Below the pieces are notes generated by a model that was not told the origin of the DNA, made no database searches, and worked only from the letters and a program-made list of their open reading frames with translations. This document shows positions 8,181-19,900 of a stretch of DNA of 38,318 nt, in pieces. The DNA is from an uncultured Bacteroidales bacterium (lineage in GTDB: Bacteria > Bacteroidota > Bacteroidia > Bacteroidales > P3): contig ONUE01000003.1 in assembly GCA_900320975.1 (NCBI GenBank), forward strand, positions 1 through 38,318, given 5' to 3'. Position 1 is the stretch's first letter. Every line of letters begins with the position of its first letter. The translations under genes and the position numbers were made by a program.

Positions 8181-9792
8181 TATTTTTCAATTTTCACCCA
8201 GCGGAGGTCAAGAGTATTCATGGCATTGGTGCGCAAGCCATGGACGTTTTTGTGGGTGAAATGGAGTATCTGGTCGTAGTAGAGCACCACCACTGGGGCC
8301 TGTTCCATCACCAATGCATCCAGCTTTTGGTAGAGTGCAGTGCATCTCTCCGGGTCGGTCTCCTTGCGGGCTTCGTTGTAGAGGCGGTCAAAGCGTTTGT
8401 CGCTGAAGCGCGTGTAGTTGGGGCCTGCTGGAGCACGGTTGGGGCTATAGAACAGAGAGAGGTAATTCTCGGCATCGGGGTAATCGGCCACCCATGAGCC
8501 ACGGAACCACTCGACTTTGCCTTGTGCCATCTGTTCGCGCAGGGCGGCAGGAGGGTTGACATCGACTTGGATGTCGATACCGATGAGGCCCAACTGCTGC
8601 TGTATGTATTTGCAGAGGTCCAGATAGTTGGCCGTGGTCGACAGCTTTAGTTTCGGCAAGCCTTTGCCGTCTGGATACCCGGCCTCGGCAAGCAGCTGTT
8701 TGGCACGTTCGGGGTTATACTCGTAGACAGGCTCGCTCACACCGCCGGGCAGACCTACGGGGATGAAGCCGTAGACACCGGGAGTGCCGATATTGTTGCG
8801 CAGGTAGCGCATCATCTTGCGGCGGTCGAAGCCGCAGTTTATTGCTTGACGTAGTTTGAGGTTGGTGGTAGGGGACAGCTCCGAACTCATGTTGAAGCCC
8901 AAGTATTCGGTGTTCAAGTATGGCGTCGACGTCATGTCGATGCGGTCGGCGTACTTCTCGCGGAGCTTCCCCTCTTGCGTCAGCAGCTCGTCTTTGTAGC
9001 TGGCGTCAAGCGAGTTCATGAAGTCGAGGTTGCCCTTGACAAACTCCAGGAAGACGGTTTGGCGGTCAACAATGAAAGTCACTGCAACAGCGTCGAGGTA
9101 TGGTAACCGTTGTATTGTTTGTCTGTCAGCCTGTTCTACAGTGTCGAACTCAAAGTAGTGTGGGTTCTTGCGGAGCACCAGCTTTACGCCCTCTTTCCAG
9201 TACTGGAACTGGAATGGGCCGGTGCCACAGGGGTGCGAGCGGAAGTCCTTGCCGTAGTGCTCCACCACCTCATGCGGCACCACCGAGCAGTAGACCATGC
9301 CGAGCTGCCCGAGGAATGGTGAGAAAGGACTCTTCAGCTTTATTACCAGCGTTGTGTCATCGGAGGCTTCCACCTTGTCCACGTTGCTGAATATCCATGT
9401 GCCTGGCGATGCCACCGTCGGGTCGGTGATGCGCCCGAAGCTGTATACGAAGTCGGCCGCCACCACCTTTCGCGTGCTGTCGGGAGTGCCGAACAGCGCG
9501 TTCTTGTGGAACAGCACATCGTCTCTGAGAATAAAAGTGTAGAACAGACCGTCAGGGCTGACGCTCCAGCTTTTGGCCACCGATGGGCGCACCTGCATGG
9601 CGCTGTCGAGTTCCACGAGCCCGTTGTACAACTGACGGCACGGCCAGATAATGCTCTGGTCCTTGGAGAAAGCGGGGTCAAGAGTGGCTATTCCGGCACT
9701 CTCGTTGTAGCGGAAGATCTGTTTGTCGTCGTGCCGATGCCCTGTGCAGGCAGCGAGAGCGACGGCCAGTAGCAGTGGTAACAGATGCTTCA

Positions 9793-9793
<1 letters not shown>
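8180..9793 (-). CDS. Peptide-type ABC transporter substrate-binding lipoprotein (SBP family 5)
   Basis: A 537-residue lipoprotein (signal MKHLLPLLLAVALAAC, Cys at 16). The SBP_bac_5 pattern is clear: FRYNESAGIATLDPAFS at the N-terminus, RPSVAKSWSVSPDGLFYTF, HPCGTGPFQF, RQAINCGFDRRKM, and PNRAPAGPNYTRFSDKRFD. Family members bind oligopeptides, nickel or other small ligands for import. No permease or ATPase genes lie nearby, so it is an orphan component here. Its start ATG shares a base with the atpC stop (TAATG), which suggests translational coupling to the ATP synthase genes. Confidence 0.93.
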
Positions 9794-11537
<1,744 letters not shown>

Positions 11538-11554
11538 TTACATAAATTGCGGTG

Positions 11555-11585
11555 CAAAGATACGAATAAATATCAATCTGGCAAA
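11555..11585 (-). promoter_or_regulatory. Promoter of atpDC
   Basis: On the minus strand TATCTTTG (11555-11562) is preceded by TTTG (complement at 11582-11585) with exactly 19 bases between. The -33 element overlaps the T-run of the hppA terminator, so the end of one transcription unit and the start of the next share bases. Confidence 0.78.
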
Positions 11586-11626
11586 AAAAAGTTTGCCTCC
11601 CACATCTTAACATGCAGGAGGCAAAC
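11583..11626 (-). terminator. Intrinsic terminator of hppA
   Basis: A perfect 10-bp stem, GTTTGCCTCC (11591-11600) with GGAGGCAAAC (11617-11626), and a 16-base loop. On the minus strand it is followed by eight T residues (11583-11590). It lies 22 bases after the hppA stop. Confidence 0.88.
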
Positions 11627-11648
11627 CTTGTATTCTGTCGTACAGCGC

Positions 11649-14054
11649 TTACTTGATGCGCATCTTGTAGAACGAGCGGTAGACGAAGATGAGGGCGATG
11701 ATCAGGAACACCACGCCGAACCAGGGGGCTATGCCGCGGAAGCCTTCGCTGATGGCGATCTCCATGGCCAGCACGCCGAAGAGGGTGGTGAACTTGATGA
11801 TGGGGTTCAGGGCCACACTGCTGGTGTCCTTGAAGGGGTCGCCCACGGTGTCGCCGACGACGCTGGCGTCGTGCAGCGGGGTGCCCTTGGCCTGCATGTC
11901 GACCTCGACAACCTTCTTGGCATTGTCCCATGCGCCACCGGCATTGGCCATGAAGACGGCCTGGAACAGACCGAAGACGGCGATGCTGATGAGGTAGGCA
12001 ATGAAGAGGCACACGGCATTCTGGCCGCCGATGCTCTCGGGGCTCGAGAGGCAGGCGAAGGCCAGCGCGAAGCAGAAGATGGCGATGAAGATGTTGATCA
12101 TGCCTTTCTGGGCGTAGTTGGTGCAGATCTTCACCACTTCCTGGCTCTTCTCGATGTCAGCCTTCTTGGGGGCGTTGGGGTCGAGCTTGATGTTGTCCTT
12201 GATGTACTCCACAGCGCGGTTGGCACCGGTGGTGACAGCCTGCATACTTGCGCCGGTGAACCAGTAGATGACGCAGCCGCCGAGGATGAAGCCGAGGATG
12301 CTGTAGGGGTTGAGCATATTGAGGATGGCGGCGGGCTCGATGCCGAGGGTCTTCTGGATCATCAGGATGAGGCTGAAGATCATCGTGGTGGCACCCACCA
12401 CGGCAGTGCCGATAAGCACGGGCTTGGCAGTGGCCTTGAAGGTGTTGCCGGCGCCGTCGTTGGCCTCCAGGTAGTATTTGGCTTTCTCGAAGTCGGGCTT
12501 GAAGCCGAACTCGCTCTCGACCTCCTTGGTGGTCTTCTCGATGTCGTCCTCGATGAGGCTGAGCTCATAAACGCTCTGGGCGTTGTCGGTCACAGGACCG
12601 TAGCTGTCCACGGCGATGGTCACGGGGCCCATGCCGAGCATGCCGAAGGCCACGAGGCCGAAGGCGAAGATGCTGTAGTAGGCACCGAAGACGGGCTCTA
12701 TGTTGAAGAAGGTGGAGGCGAAGTAAGCGATGACCATCAGCACGAAGAAGACGATGCCGGTCCAGAAGCCACCCATGTTACCGGCCACCAGGCCGCTGAG
12801 GATGTTCAGCGAAGCGCCGCCCTGCTCAGAGGCCTTGACGACCTCTTTGACATGCTTCGAGGTGGGGGAGGTGAAGAGCTTGGTGAACTCGGGGATAAGT
12901 GCAGCGCCCAGGGTGCCGCAGCTGATGATGATGCTCAGGGCGAGCCAGAGGTTAGGCATACCCTCGATGCCACCGAGGATGAAGTACGAGGCGCAGAAAG
13001 TGCCGATGATGCTCATGATGGAGGTGATCCACACGAGGCTCGTCAGGGGCTGCTCGAAGTTGATGTCGTCGGCCTTGTTGTAGCGGGCTTTGGCGATGGC
13101 ACCGTTAATATAATAGGAAAGGACGGAAGCCAGGATGCCGAGGATACGCATGACGAAGATCCACACCAGCAGCTTCACCTGCATGGCGGGGTCGGGGACA
13201 GCGAGGAGGATGAAGCTCACGAGAGCGACGCCGGTGACGCCGTAGGTCTCGAAGCCGTCGGCGGTGGGTCCGATGCTGTCGCCGGCATTGTCGCCGGTGC
13301 AGTCGGCGATGACGCCGGGGTTGCGGGGGTCGTCCTCACCGATCTTGAAGACCACCTTCATCAGGTCGCTTCCGATGTCGGCAATCTTGGTGAAGATACC
13401 GCCGGCGATACGCAGGGCGCTGGCGCCGAGGCTCTCACCGATGGCGAAGCCGATGAAGCAGCTGCCTGCCAGGTTCTCCGGCATGAACAGCAGGATGGTG
13501 AGCATGAGCACCAGCTCCACGCAGATGAGCACGATACCGATGCTCATACCGGCGCGCAGCGGGATGTTCAGCAGGTCGAGGGGCTTGCGGCGCAGGCTGG
13601 CGAAAGCCATGCGGGCGTTGGCGTAGGTGTTCATACGCACACCGAACCATGCCACACCGTAGCTGCCGAGGATACCGATGATGGTCCAGCAGAGGATGAG
13701 GACCACGGCACCGCCGCTCATGTGGCTCAGCACACCGAAATAAAGCGCTATGGCAGCGCCGATGAAGAGGAACAGCAGAAGGAGGAACTTACCCTGCTGT
13801 TTCAGATAGGTCGAACAAGTCTTGAAGATGACATTGCCAATCTCGAGCATCGACTTGTGGGCCTTGAGTTTGCGCACTTTGCTGAACTGCCAGAAGCCGA
13901 AGAGCAAGCCGAGCACCACGACGGCGAAGCCCCAGTAGAGGATGCTCGCGTCGGGAGTGGTGGCAAAGCCCTTTGGCATTTCAAGGTCAGCTTCGCTGGC
14001 GAAAGCGAAAATTGGCGCCGCCAGCGCGACGAGTGTAGTTGCTAATTTCTTCAT
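11649..14054 (-). CDS. hppA: Membrane-bound ion-translocating pyrophosphatase
   Basis: An 801-residue multi-spanning membrane protein of the H+/Na+-PPase family. The catalytic block EDDPRNPGVIAD is at residues 240-251, followed by DCTGDNAGDS. The motif GNTFKATAK is near residue 535. The enzyme couples pyrophosphate hydrolysis to ion export. The residue that usually separates K+-dependent (Ala) from K+-independent (Lys) enzymes appears to be Lys in GNTFK, but Bacteroidota enzymes form their own group and I would not assign the ion from this alone. A cleavable-looking N-terminal segment (MKKLATTLVALAAPIFAFAS) precedes the first helices. The gene has its own promoter and terminator and is divergent from pyrE. 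Confidence 0.95.
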   Translation of the reverse strand: MKKLATTLVALAAPIFAFASEADLEMPKGFATTPDASILYWGFAVVVLGLLFGFWQFSKVRKLKAHKSMLEIGNVIFKTCSTYLKQQGKFLLLLFLFIGAAIALYFGVLSHMSGGAVVLILCWTIIGILGSYGVAWFGVRMNTYANARMAFASLRRKPLDLLNIPLRAGMSIGIVLICVELVLMLTILLFMPENLAGSCFIGFAIGESLGASALRIAGGIFTKIADIGSDLMKVVFKIGEDDPRNPGVIADCTGDNAGDSIGPTADGFETYGVTGVALVSFILLAVPDPAMQVKLLVWIFVMRILGILASVLSYYINGAIAKARYNKADDINFEQPLTSLVWITSIMSIIGTFCASYFILGGIEGMPNLWLALSIIISCGTLGAALIPEFTKLFTSPTSKHVKEVVKASEQGGASLNILSGLVAGNMGGFWTGIVFFVLMVIAYFASTFFNIEPVFGAYYSIFAFGLVAFGMLGMGPVTIAVDSYGPVTDNAQSVYELSLIEDDIEKTTKEVESEFGFKPDFEKAKYYLEANDGAGNTFKATAKPVLIGTAVVGATTMIFSLILMIQKTLGIEPAAILNMLNPYSILGFILGGCVIYWFTGASMQAVTTGANRAVEYIKDNIKLDPNAPKKADIEKSQEVVKICTNYAQKGMINIFIAIFCFALAFACLSSPESIGGQNAVCLFIAYLISIAVFGLFQAVFMANAGGAWDNAKKVVEVDMQAKGTPLHDASVVGDTVGDPFKDTSSVALNPIIKFTTLFGVLAMEIAISEGFRGIAPWFGVVFLIIALIFVYRSFYKMRIK

Positions 14055-14096
14055 ATATAGTTTTTTTTGTTAAATTCACATTTCCGAATGGCGATA

Positions 14097-14128
14097 CAAA
14101 TATAATTATTTTTGATATTGTGTACAAA
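14097..14128 (-). promoter_or_regulatory. Promoter of hppA
   Basis: Minus strand TATATTTG (14097-14104) with TTTG (complement at 14125-14128) 20 bases upstream, about 45 bases before the start codon. Confidence 0.6.
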
Positions 14129-14295
14129 AAAATATCATTTTTAACATAACCGCCCCCATTTCCCCACGCCCCAAAATTCCCCTCTCTATCTCTCCCCACA
14201 TCCCACCATATCCTCTCTCAAATCCGACCATATCCTCCCGCACAATCCCCCTCCATTCCCCCATCATCACCCCCTTTGCTCCTTCACCGTACCCC

Positions 14296-14403
14296 CTCCG
14301 TCTGTTCACCGGTTGTTCTACGGTTGTTTTACGGTTGTTCTACGACATTAAACCGTTAAACAACCGTAATACAACCGTAGAACAACCGTAGAACAGACGG
14401 AGA
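14296..14403. repeat. Long near-perfect hairpin between hppA and pyrE
   Basis: The left arm (14296-14347) has tandem 11-base units like ACGGTTGTTCT, and the right arm (14352-14403) the complement, with ends CTCCGTCTGTTC and GAACAGACGGAG pairing exactly. The loop is very short. It is flanked by a pyrimidine-rich stretch on the left (14150-14295) and a purine-rich stretch on the right (14400-14450). The rest of the 390-base divergent gap holds the two promoters. Confidence 0.85.
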
Positions 14404-14498
14404 GGGGTGGGTGGGAGGTGGGAGTGGGGAGTTGGGAGCGGGGAGTGAAGTTTTTGGACTATTTTTAAAATTTATTTTACTATTTTAAAAAAAAGTTG

Positions 14499-14506
14499 TA
14501 CTTTTG
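14499..14506 (+). promoter_or_regulatory. -7 box of the pyrE promoter
   Basis: TACTTTTG fits TAnnTTTG. No good TTG lies 17-20 bases upstream. The box ends four bases before the chosen pyrE ATG, so the mRNA would be leaderless or nearly so, or the second ATG at 14529 is used. Confidence 0.5.
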
Positions 14507-14510
14507 CAGC

Positions 14511-15167
14511 ATGATTATTAACCAAGACATGGCTGCAAAGACAGCCGAATTCTTACTGACAGTGAAAGCGGTAAAGCTCAATAATGAGCACCCGTTTACG
14601 TGGGCGTCGGGCCGCAAATCGCCCATTTATTGCGACAACAGGGTCACTTTGTCGTACCCCGAGATACGCACTTTCATCCGCCAGCGCTTCACGGAGTATG
14701 TCTCCGAGATGTGGGGCGACGTGGACGTGATTGCCGGCGTCGCTACCGGTGGCATCGCCCAGGGCGCCTTGGTGGCGCAGGAGCTGGGCAAGCCCTTCGT
14801 GTATGTGCGCTCCGAGCAGAAGAGCCACGGCCTGACCAACCAGATTGAGGGCGAGATTCACGCCGGTCAGTCGGTGGTGGTGATAGAGGACCTCGTGTCG
14901 ACGGGCAAGAGCTCGCTGATTGCCGTGAAGGCGTTGCGTGAGAAAGGCTGCATAGTGAAAGGTATGGCGGCCATCTTCACCTACGGTCTGCAGGTAGCTG
15001 CCGACAACTTCAAAGAGCAGGACGTGGAGCTGGTGACGCTGACGGACTACGACACCCTCATCGGTGTGGCGAAGGACAAGGCTTTCATACAGCCCGAGGC
15101 TCTGGAGAGCCTGTCGGCCTGGCGCGTCAATCCCGAGAAGTGGAGTGATGACCACATGAACAATTGA
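14511..15167 (+). CDS. pyrE: Orotate phosphoribosyltransferase
   Basis: About 218 residues. It has FTWASGRKSPIYCDNR near the N-terminus, GVATGGIAQGALVA in the middle, and the PRPP-binding motif VVVIEDLVSTGKSSL. It converts orotate and PRPP to OMP in pyrimidine synthesis. I chose ATG 14511; ATG 14529 is a possible alternative given the promoter box at 14499-14506. The stop overlaps the TTG start of the next gene. Confidence 0.95.
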   Translation: MIINQDMAAKTAEFLLTVKAVKLNNEHPFTWASGRKSPIYCDNRVTLSYPEIRTFIRQRFTEYVSEMWGDVDVIAGVATGGIAQGALVAQELGKPFVYVRSEQKSHGLTNQIEGEIHAGQSVVVIEDLVSTGKSSLIAVKALREKGCIVKGMAAIFTYGLQVAADNFKEQDVELVTLTDYDTLIGVAKDKAFIQPEALESLSAWRVNPEKWSDDHMNN

Positions 15168-16030
15168 AAATCGAGAATTGGAAATTGAGAATATTGAAGC
15201 TCATACCATCTAAGATTATGCTCGTGGTTTGCGCAAGCATAATTTTCAATTATCAATTATCAATTTTCAATTGTGCAAGGGCACAGGACGGTGTGGTGCG
15301 CGTGGAGCTGCCTGAAGGCCAGAGCATAGAGATGGTCTGGGTGGAAGGCGGCACCTTTACCATGGGTAGCGACGACGGTGCCGGCGTGGAGAAGCAATAT
15401 GAGTACACGCGGCCGGCGCACCGAGTCACCTTGGGCGGCTTCTATATGGGTCGCTACGAGGTGACGCAGGGCGTCTGGCGTGCCGTGATGGGGGAGAACC
15501 CCTCGTATTTCAAGGGCAGCGACTCGCTGCCTGTGGAGCAGGTGACGTGGGCCGACGCACAGCGTTTCGTGGCGCTGCTGAGCCAGCTGACGGGTCGCCG
15601 CTTCCGTCTGCCTACCGAGGCGGAATGGGAGTATGCCGCGAGAGGGAGTGGTAAGGTGAAAGGTGGGGAGTTCCCTTTTGCGGGCTGCGAACGTAAGCTG
15701 CTGCCGGAGTATGCGTGGTTCTGCGTCAACGGCGAAGGGCACACGCACCCTGTGGGACGCCTGCTGCCCAACAGCCGTGGGCTCTACGACATGAGCGGCA
15801 ACGTGGCGGAGTGGTGTTCGGACTGGATGGCCGACTATGAGGCGGCCGAGCAGAAGGACCCGCGCGGCCCCAAGGATGGCGACAGCCGCATACTGCGCGG
15901 CGGCCACTACAACAGCACGTCGCCATGTTGCGCAGTGTTCGACCGCGGATGGTATGTGCCCAGCGGCAAGACCGAGTACTACGGCCTGCGGGTGGTTATG
16001 GAGAAAGAAGAGGTTGAGAATGAGGATTAA
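15164..16030 (+). CDS. Secreted SUMF1 / formylglycine-generating-enzyme-like domain protein
   Basis: The protein carries a SUMF1 domain: VWVEGGTFTMGS, HRVTLGGFYMGRYEVTQGVW, PVEQVTWADAQRF, RFRLPTEAEWEYAARG, GLYDMSGNVAEWCSDW, ILRGGHYN. In true formylglycine-generating enzymes two spaced cysteines act near the C-terminus. Here that region reads YNSTSPCCAVFDRG, so the pair is not in the usual arrangement and enzyme activity is doubtful. The N-terminus is odd. From a TTG at 15164, overlapping the pyrE stop, a Lys/Arg-rich stretch, a hydrophobic core (IMLVVCASIIF) and a cleavage-like CARA-Q site form a signal peptide, encoded almost wholly by a tandem-repeat hairpin. An internal ATG at 15218 would keep only the hydrophobic part. 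It is followed by hpt with an 11-base overlap. Confidence 0.85.
   Translation: MKIENWKLRILKLIPSKIMLVVCASIIFNYQLSIFNCARAQDGVVRVELPEGQSIEMVWVEGGTFTMGSDDGAGVEKQYEYTRPAHRVTLGGFYMGRYEVTQGVWRAVMGENPSYFKGSDSLPVEQVTWADAQRFVALLSQLTGRRFRLPTEAEWEYAARGSGKVKGGEFPFAGCERKLLPEYAWFCVNGEGHTHPVGRLLPNSRGLYDMSGNVAEWCSDWMADYEAAEQKDPRGPKDGDSRILRGGHYNSTSPCCAVFDRGWYVPSGKTEYYGLRVVMEKEEVENED
15166..15273. repeat. Tandem-repeat hairpin overlapping the start of the SUMF1 gene
   Basis: The left arm (15166-15199) has AATTGA-type units and the right arm (15240-15273) has CAATTATCAATT-type units that are largely complementary. The loop contains TTGCGCAAGCATAATT (15229-15244), identical to 3852-3867. The left arm keeps the frame open because it has AATTGG where the regular unit would give TGA. 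Confidence 0.8.
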
Positions 16031-16553
16031 GGACAAGGAGTTCAGGACGTTCGTCAGCGAGGCGGAGCTTGACGCCATAGTGCGTAGGTTGGCTGCCGAG
16101 GTGAGCCGCGACTACGGGAATGTTGGGTGTGGCTTGGTGGTGTGTCCTGTGCTCACGGGGGCCTATATGTTCGCCGCCGACCTGCTGCGCCGCCTGACGG
16201 TGGCTTGCGAGGTGAGCTTCGTGCGCTACTCCTCCTACAGCGGCATGAGCAGCACCGGAGAGGTGAAGTGCATGACGCCCTTCCCGCCGAGCATAGAGGG
16301 GCGCGACGTGCTGATAGTGGAGGACGTGATAGACAGCGGCTTGTCGATGCGCAAGATGATAGACCAGGCGCTGGCGCAGCATCCCCGCAGTGTGCGGGTC
16401 TGCACGCTCTTCTACAAGCCCGAAGCCTTCAAGGGTGACTACAAGGTGGACTACATAGGCCGCGAGATAGGCAATGAGTTCATCGTAGGCTACGGAATGG
16501 ACTACGACGAGGCGGGGAGGACGCTGCCGGAAGTAATGGTGAATGTTGAATGA
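16020..16553 (+). CDS. hpt: Hypoxanthine phosphoribosyltransferase
   Basis: A 177-residue type I phosphoribosyltransferase. The PRPP motif is VLIVEDVIDSGLSM, and PVLTGAYMFAADLLRR and FVRYSSYSG are the other family blocks. It salvages hypoxanthine (and probably guanine) to the nucleotide. I chose the ATG at 16020 because it precedes the family N-terminus (KDKEFRTFVSEAEL); it overlaps the SUMF1 gene by 11 bases. With pyrE two genes upstream this part of the operon joins nucleotide synthesis and salvage. Confidence 0.93.
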   Translation: MRIKDKEFRTFVSEAELDAIVRRLAAEVSRDYGNVGCGLVVCPVLTGAYMFAADLLRRLTVACEVSFVRYSSYSGMSSTGEVKCMTPFPPSIEGRDVLIVEDVIDSGLSMRKMIDQALAQHPRSVRVCTLFYKPEAFKGDYKVDYIGREIGNEFIVGYGMDYDEAGRTLPEVMVNVE

Positions 16554-16563
16554 GAAATTAGGA

Positions 16564-16923
16564 ATGAAGAAAAGGTGTTTCATATTGGTGCTGGCGGTGG
16601 TGCTGCTGGCAGGGTGTAAGAAGGACGACGTGCCGGTGATACTGAGCGACGGCGACGTCATAGGGCTCTGGCAGAAGAACGGCACCAGCGAGTACTGGCG
16701 CTACCGCAGCGACCATACCGGCTGCAAATACAATACTGCCGAGGGATTCTCGGAGGACTTCCCCAGCTACGACTTCGAGTGGAGTGTGAGTGATGACCAG
16801 TTGCGACATGTGACCTACGAGCAAGGGGCGCCGATATGGAGGAATTATATCGTGAAAAAGATAAGTTCCATAAGCATGGAGCGTGAGGAGGAGCTGGATA
16901 CATATACACTGACAAAGATATGA
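16564..16923 (+). CDS. Small lipoprotein of unknown function
   Basis: About 119 residues with a lipoprotein signal (MKKRCFILVLAVVLLAGC, Cys at 18), then KKDDVPVILSDGDVIGLWQ. The pattern IxGLWxxxxxxEYWRY with WSVSDDQLRH resembles lipocalin-like small lipoproteins of Bacteroidota; this is a tentative comparison. I preferred the ATG at 16564 over one at 16543, since the signal peptide then begins with MKKR. The stop overlaps the next start (ATGA). Confidence 0.75.
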   Translation: MKKRCFILVLAVVLLAGCKKDDVPVILSDGDVIGLWQKNGTSEYWRYRSDHTGCKYNTAEGFSEDFPSYDFEWSVSDDQLRHVTYEQGAPIWRNYIVKKISSISMEREEELDTYTLTKI

Positions 16924-19900
16924 AGAAAGGCTGGAAGATAGCACTGATTAGCGTGGGCTCGCTGCTGGGACTGGTGATAGTGGTCGTGGCGGTGGCCATG
17001 TGGTTGGTGTTCACCCCGAGTCAGCTGACGAAGATAGTGAACCGCGTGGCGGCCAACTATGTGTTGGCAGAGACCCACTTCGACCGCGTGGACCTGACGC
17101 TCTTCAAGACCTTCCCCGACGCGGGACTGGAGATAGAGAACGTCTATATCGTCAACCCCATGGAGGGTGCACCGAGTGACACCGTGGCGAGGATCGGCAG
17201 CCTGACGCTGGGGCTGGACGTGAGGGCTTTTCTGAAGGACAAGAAAGTAATAGTGCACCAGGTGCTGCTCGACGATGTCGACGCCGACCTGTATATCAAC
17301 AAAAAAGGTGCCGCCAACTACGACGTGTTTCCGTCGAGTGGCGACACCACTAAGAGCACTTTTGCGCTCGACAGCTTACCGCTGATAGACCTGCGTAAGA
17401 TAGCCGTCAGCGACCTCGGAGCGCGTCTGCTCGACGAGAAAGACGGCATGGACACCGGCGTCGAGGGTCTGGATATGGACATCGTGGGCTCGCTCAAGGA
17501 GGGCCTCGTGGATGCCGACGTGACGATAGACGCACAGGCGGTGGCGCTGAACAGGTTCACCTCGCTGGACTCGGCAAGCTCGACACTCGAGGTGGCCTTG
17601 CAGAACCTTTCGCTGGCGCTGAAGGGTGAGGGTAACTTTGACAATGTGGAGGGAAAGCTCAAGCTGAAAGTAGAGAGTGGTGACTTGAGCGTAGGTGAGA
17701 ATGAGATGATAAACGAGGCCCTGCGTGCATCGAAGAGCGACCTGCTGCGCATGCAGGTGCCCTTCAAGGCCGACCTGCAGAAGATGCACATAGTGCTCGC
17801 CGAGAGCGAGCTGCAGTTCGACGACTACGCCCTCGGCCTCGAGGGACAGGTGCAGCTGAAAACCACCGAAGAACCGATGGCTGTGGATATGGCCGTCAAG
17901 ACTGACGGCGCATGGCAAGTGGCACCGCTGCTGGAGCTGCTGCCGCAGCAGTATGTTGCGTTCAAGAAAGATATGAAAGAGCTGGACGGCAAGGTGCAGT
18001 TCGCCGCTACCGCCAAAGGCACAGTGACCGACAGCACTATGCCGCTGATAGATGCGAAGGTGAAGCTCGTCGACGGCCGCTTCTATATGCCCAAGAGCCT
18101 GCCGTACAGGATTAACAGAATAAACGGCGATGTTGCCGCACACCTCAACCTCAGCAAGGGCGGCGTGAGCAGCGCCAAGATAAACAGCCTCAAGGCCCAT
18201 ACCCGCCACACCGACGTAAGTGTGAAGGGTAGGGTGGACGACCTGATGGGCGATATGCGTGTGGATGCCGACATCAAGGCTAAACTGCCGCTCGAGGATG
18301 CAATGCCAATGGTGCCCGACAGCCTCAAGCTCACCGCCGACGGTGATGCCAACCTTGATATAAAGGCCAACTTCCGCATGAGCGACATCAAGGCAAAGGC
18401 TTTTGAGAAGATGAAAGCCGATGCCGACATAACGCTGAAGAGCCTTGACGTGGTGTTCGACACCATACATGCAAAATCCACCGACCTTCATGTAAAGATG
18501 CATATGCCCACTACGGTGATGGCCGGCAAGATGGCCGACGCCACCATAGCGAGCGGAGAGCTGAATGTGGAGATGGGCAAGCATGTGAAAGCAGTGCTCG
18601 AACGGGCCAACATTGCAGCAGTGATAAACAACCCGATGAAGGAGCAGATTGCCGCCACGTTTGACGTCAAGGTGAGTGAAGGCGAAGCCAATATCGACTC
18701 CATGATGGTGTCGCTCGAGGCGCTGGCTCTCAAGGGCTCTGTGCGGCTCGACTCGACGCAGAAGAACGTCATACGGCAGTATAACCCCAATGTCGACATT
18801 AACCTCAACGGTGCAGTGTTATACTCTCCCGAGTTGCCCGACGCAGTGCGCCTGTCGCAGCTTGGTGTGGCCTACGGCCCCAAAGGAGCCAACCTGCGCA
18901 AGGTGGAGGTGAAACTGGGACACAGTGACTTCCAACTCTACGGCACAGTGGACAACCTGGAGCAATGGCTCGACCACAAGGCGCTGCTCAAGGCCGACCT
19001 GAACTTCACCTCTAACTACACCGACGTAGACCAGCTGCTGAATCTCGTCAGTGGTATAGGTAGCGACAAAGACACGGTGGAGAAGATGCGTCAGGAAGAC
19101 AACGTGCCCAAGGACGCCAACCCCTTCATAGTGCCGTTGGATGTTGACGTGACGCTCAACACCCACATTAAGCGCTGCATAGCCTTCGACAACAATCTCA
19201 ACGATGTGGCTGGCGCAGTGACGGTGAAGGACGGTGTGGCGGTGCTCGACCAGATTGGCTTCGTCTGCAAAGCGGCCACCATGCAGCTCACCGCCATGTA
19301 CAAGTCGCCCAGACCGAGCCACCTGAATGTGTCGATGGACTTCCACCTGTTGGACATCCAGATAGACGAGCTGATAGACATGATACCTTCCATCGACACG
19401 CTGGTGCCGATGCTTAAGGATTTCAATGGTAACGCCGACTTCCACCTCGTGGCCAGCACCTACCTCAACGCCCGCTATGAGCCACTCATGAGCTCTCTCA
19501 AGGGCGCTGCTGCCATCACTGGCAAGAACCTCACGGTGATGGACAACAAGTCGGTGGCACAGATAGCCAAGCTGATGCAGTTCAAGACTTGGAAAGAGAA
19601 AGACAACAAGCTGACAATCGACAGCTTGGATGTCGAGCTCACCGCCCTCAATGGCGTCATCGAGGTATATCCGTTCCTGCTGAACATAGGCAAATACCAG
19701 ATATGTGCCTCGGGTATGCACTCGCTCGACAATAAGTGCGGCTACCACGTAGAGCTCCTCAAGAACCCTCTGATGGCCAAGGTGGGTGTCGACATCAAAG
19801 GTGATATCGCCAACCCCAAGATAACCCTCGGCTCGGTACGCTATGCGGACTACTACAAGCCCGAGAAACAGGGAGTGGTGGAGAAGCAGACGCTGGAGTT

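Noticed and set aside
11547..14045. An 832-codon open frame on the plus strand
   Set aside because: It is antisense to hppA, has a very Asp/Glu/His-rich composition typical of shadow frames in biased codons, and hppA is unmistakable.
14511..15167. A pyrE start upstream at 14496
   Set aside because: This frame would begin with MYFCS inside the promoter box region; the ATG at 14511 fits the family length better.
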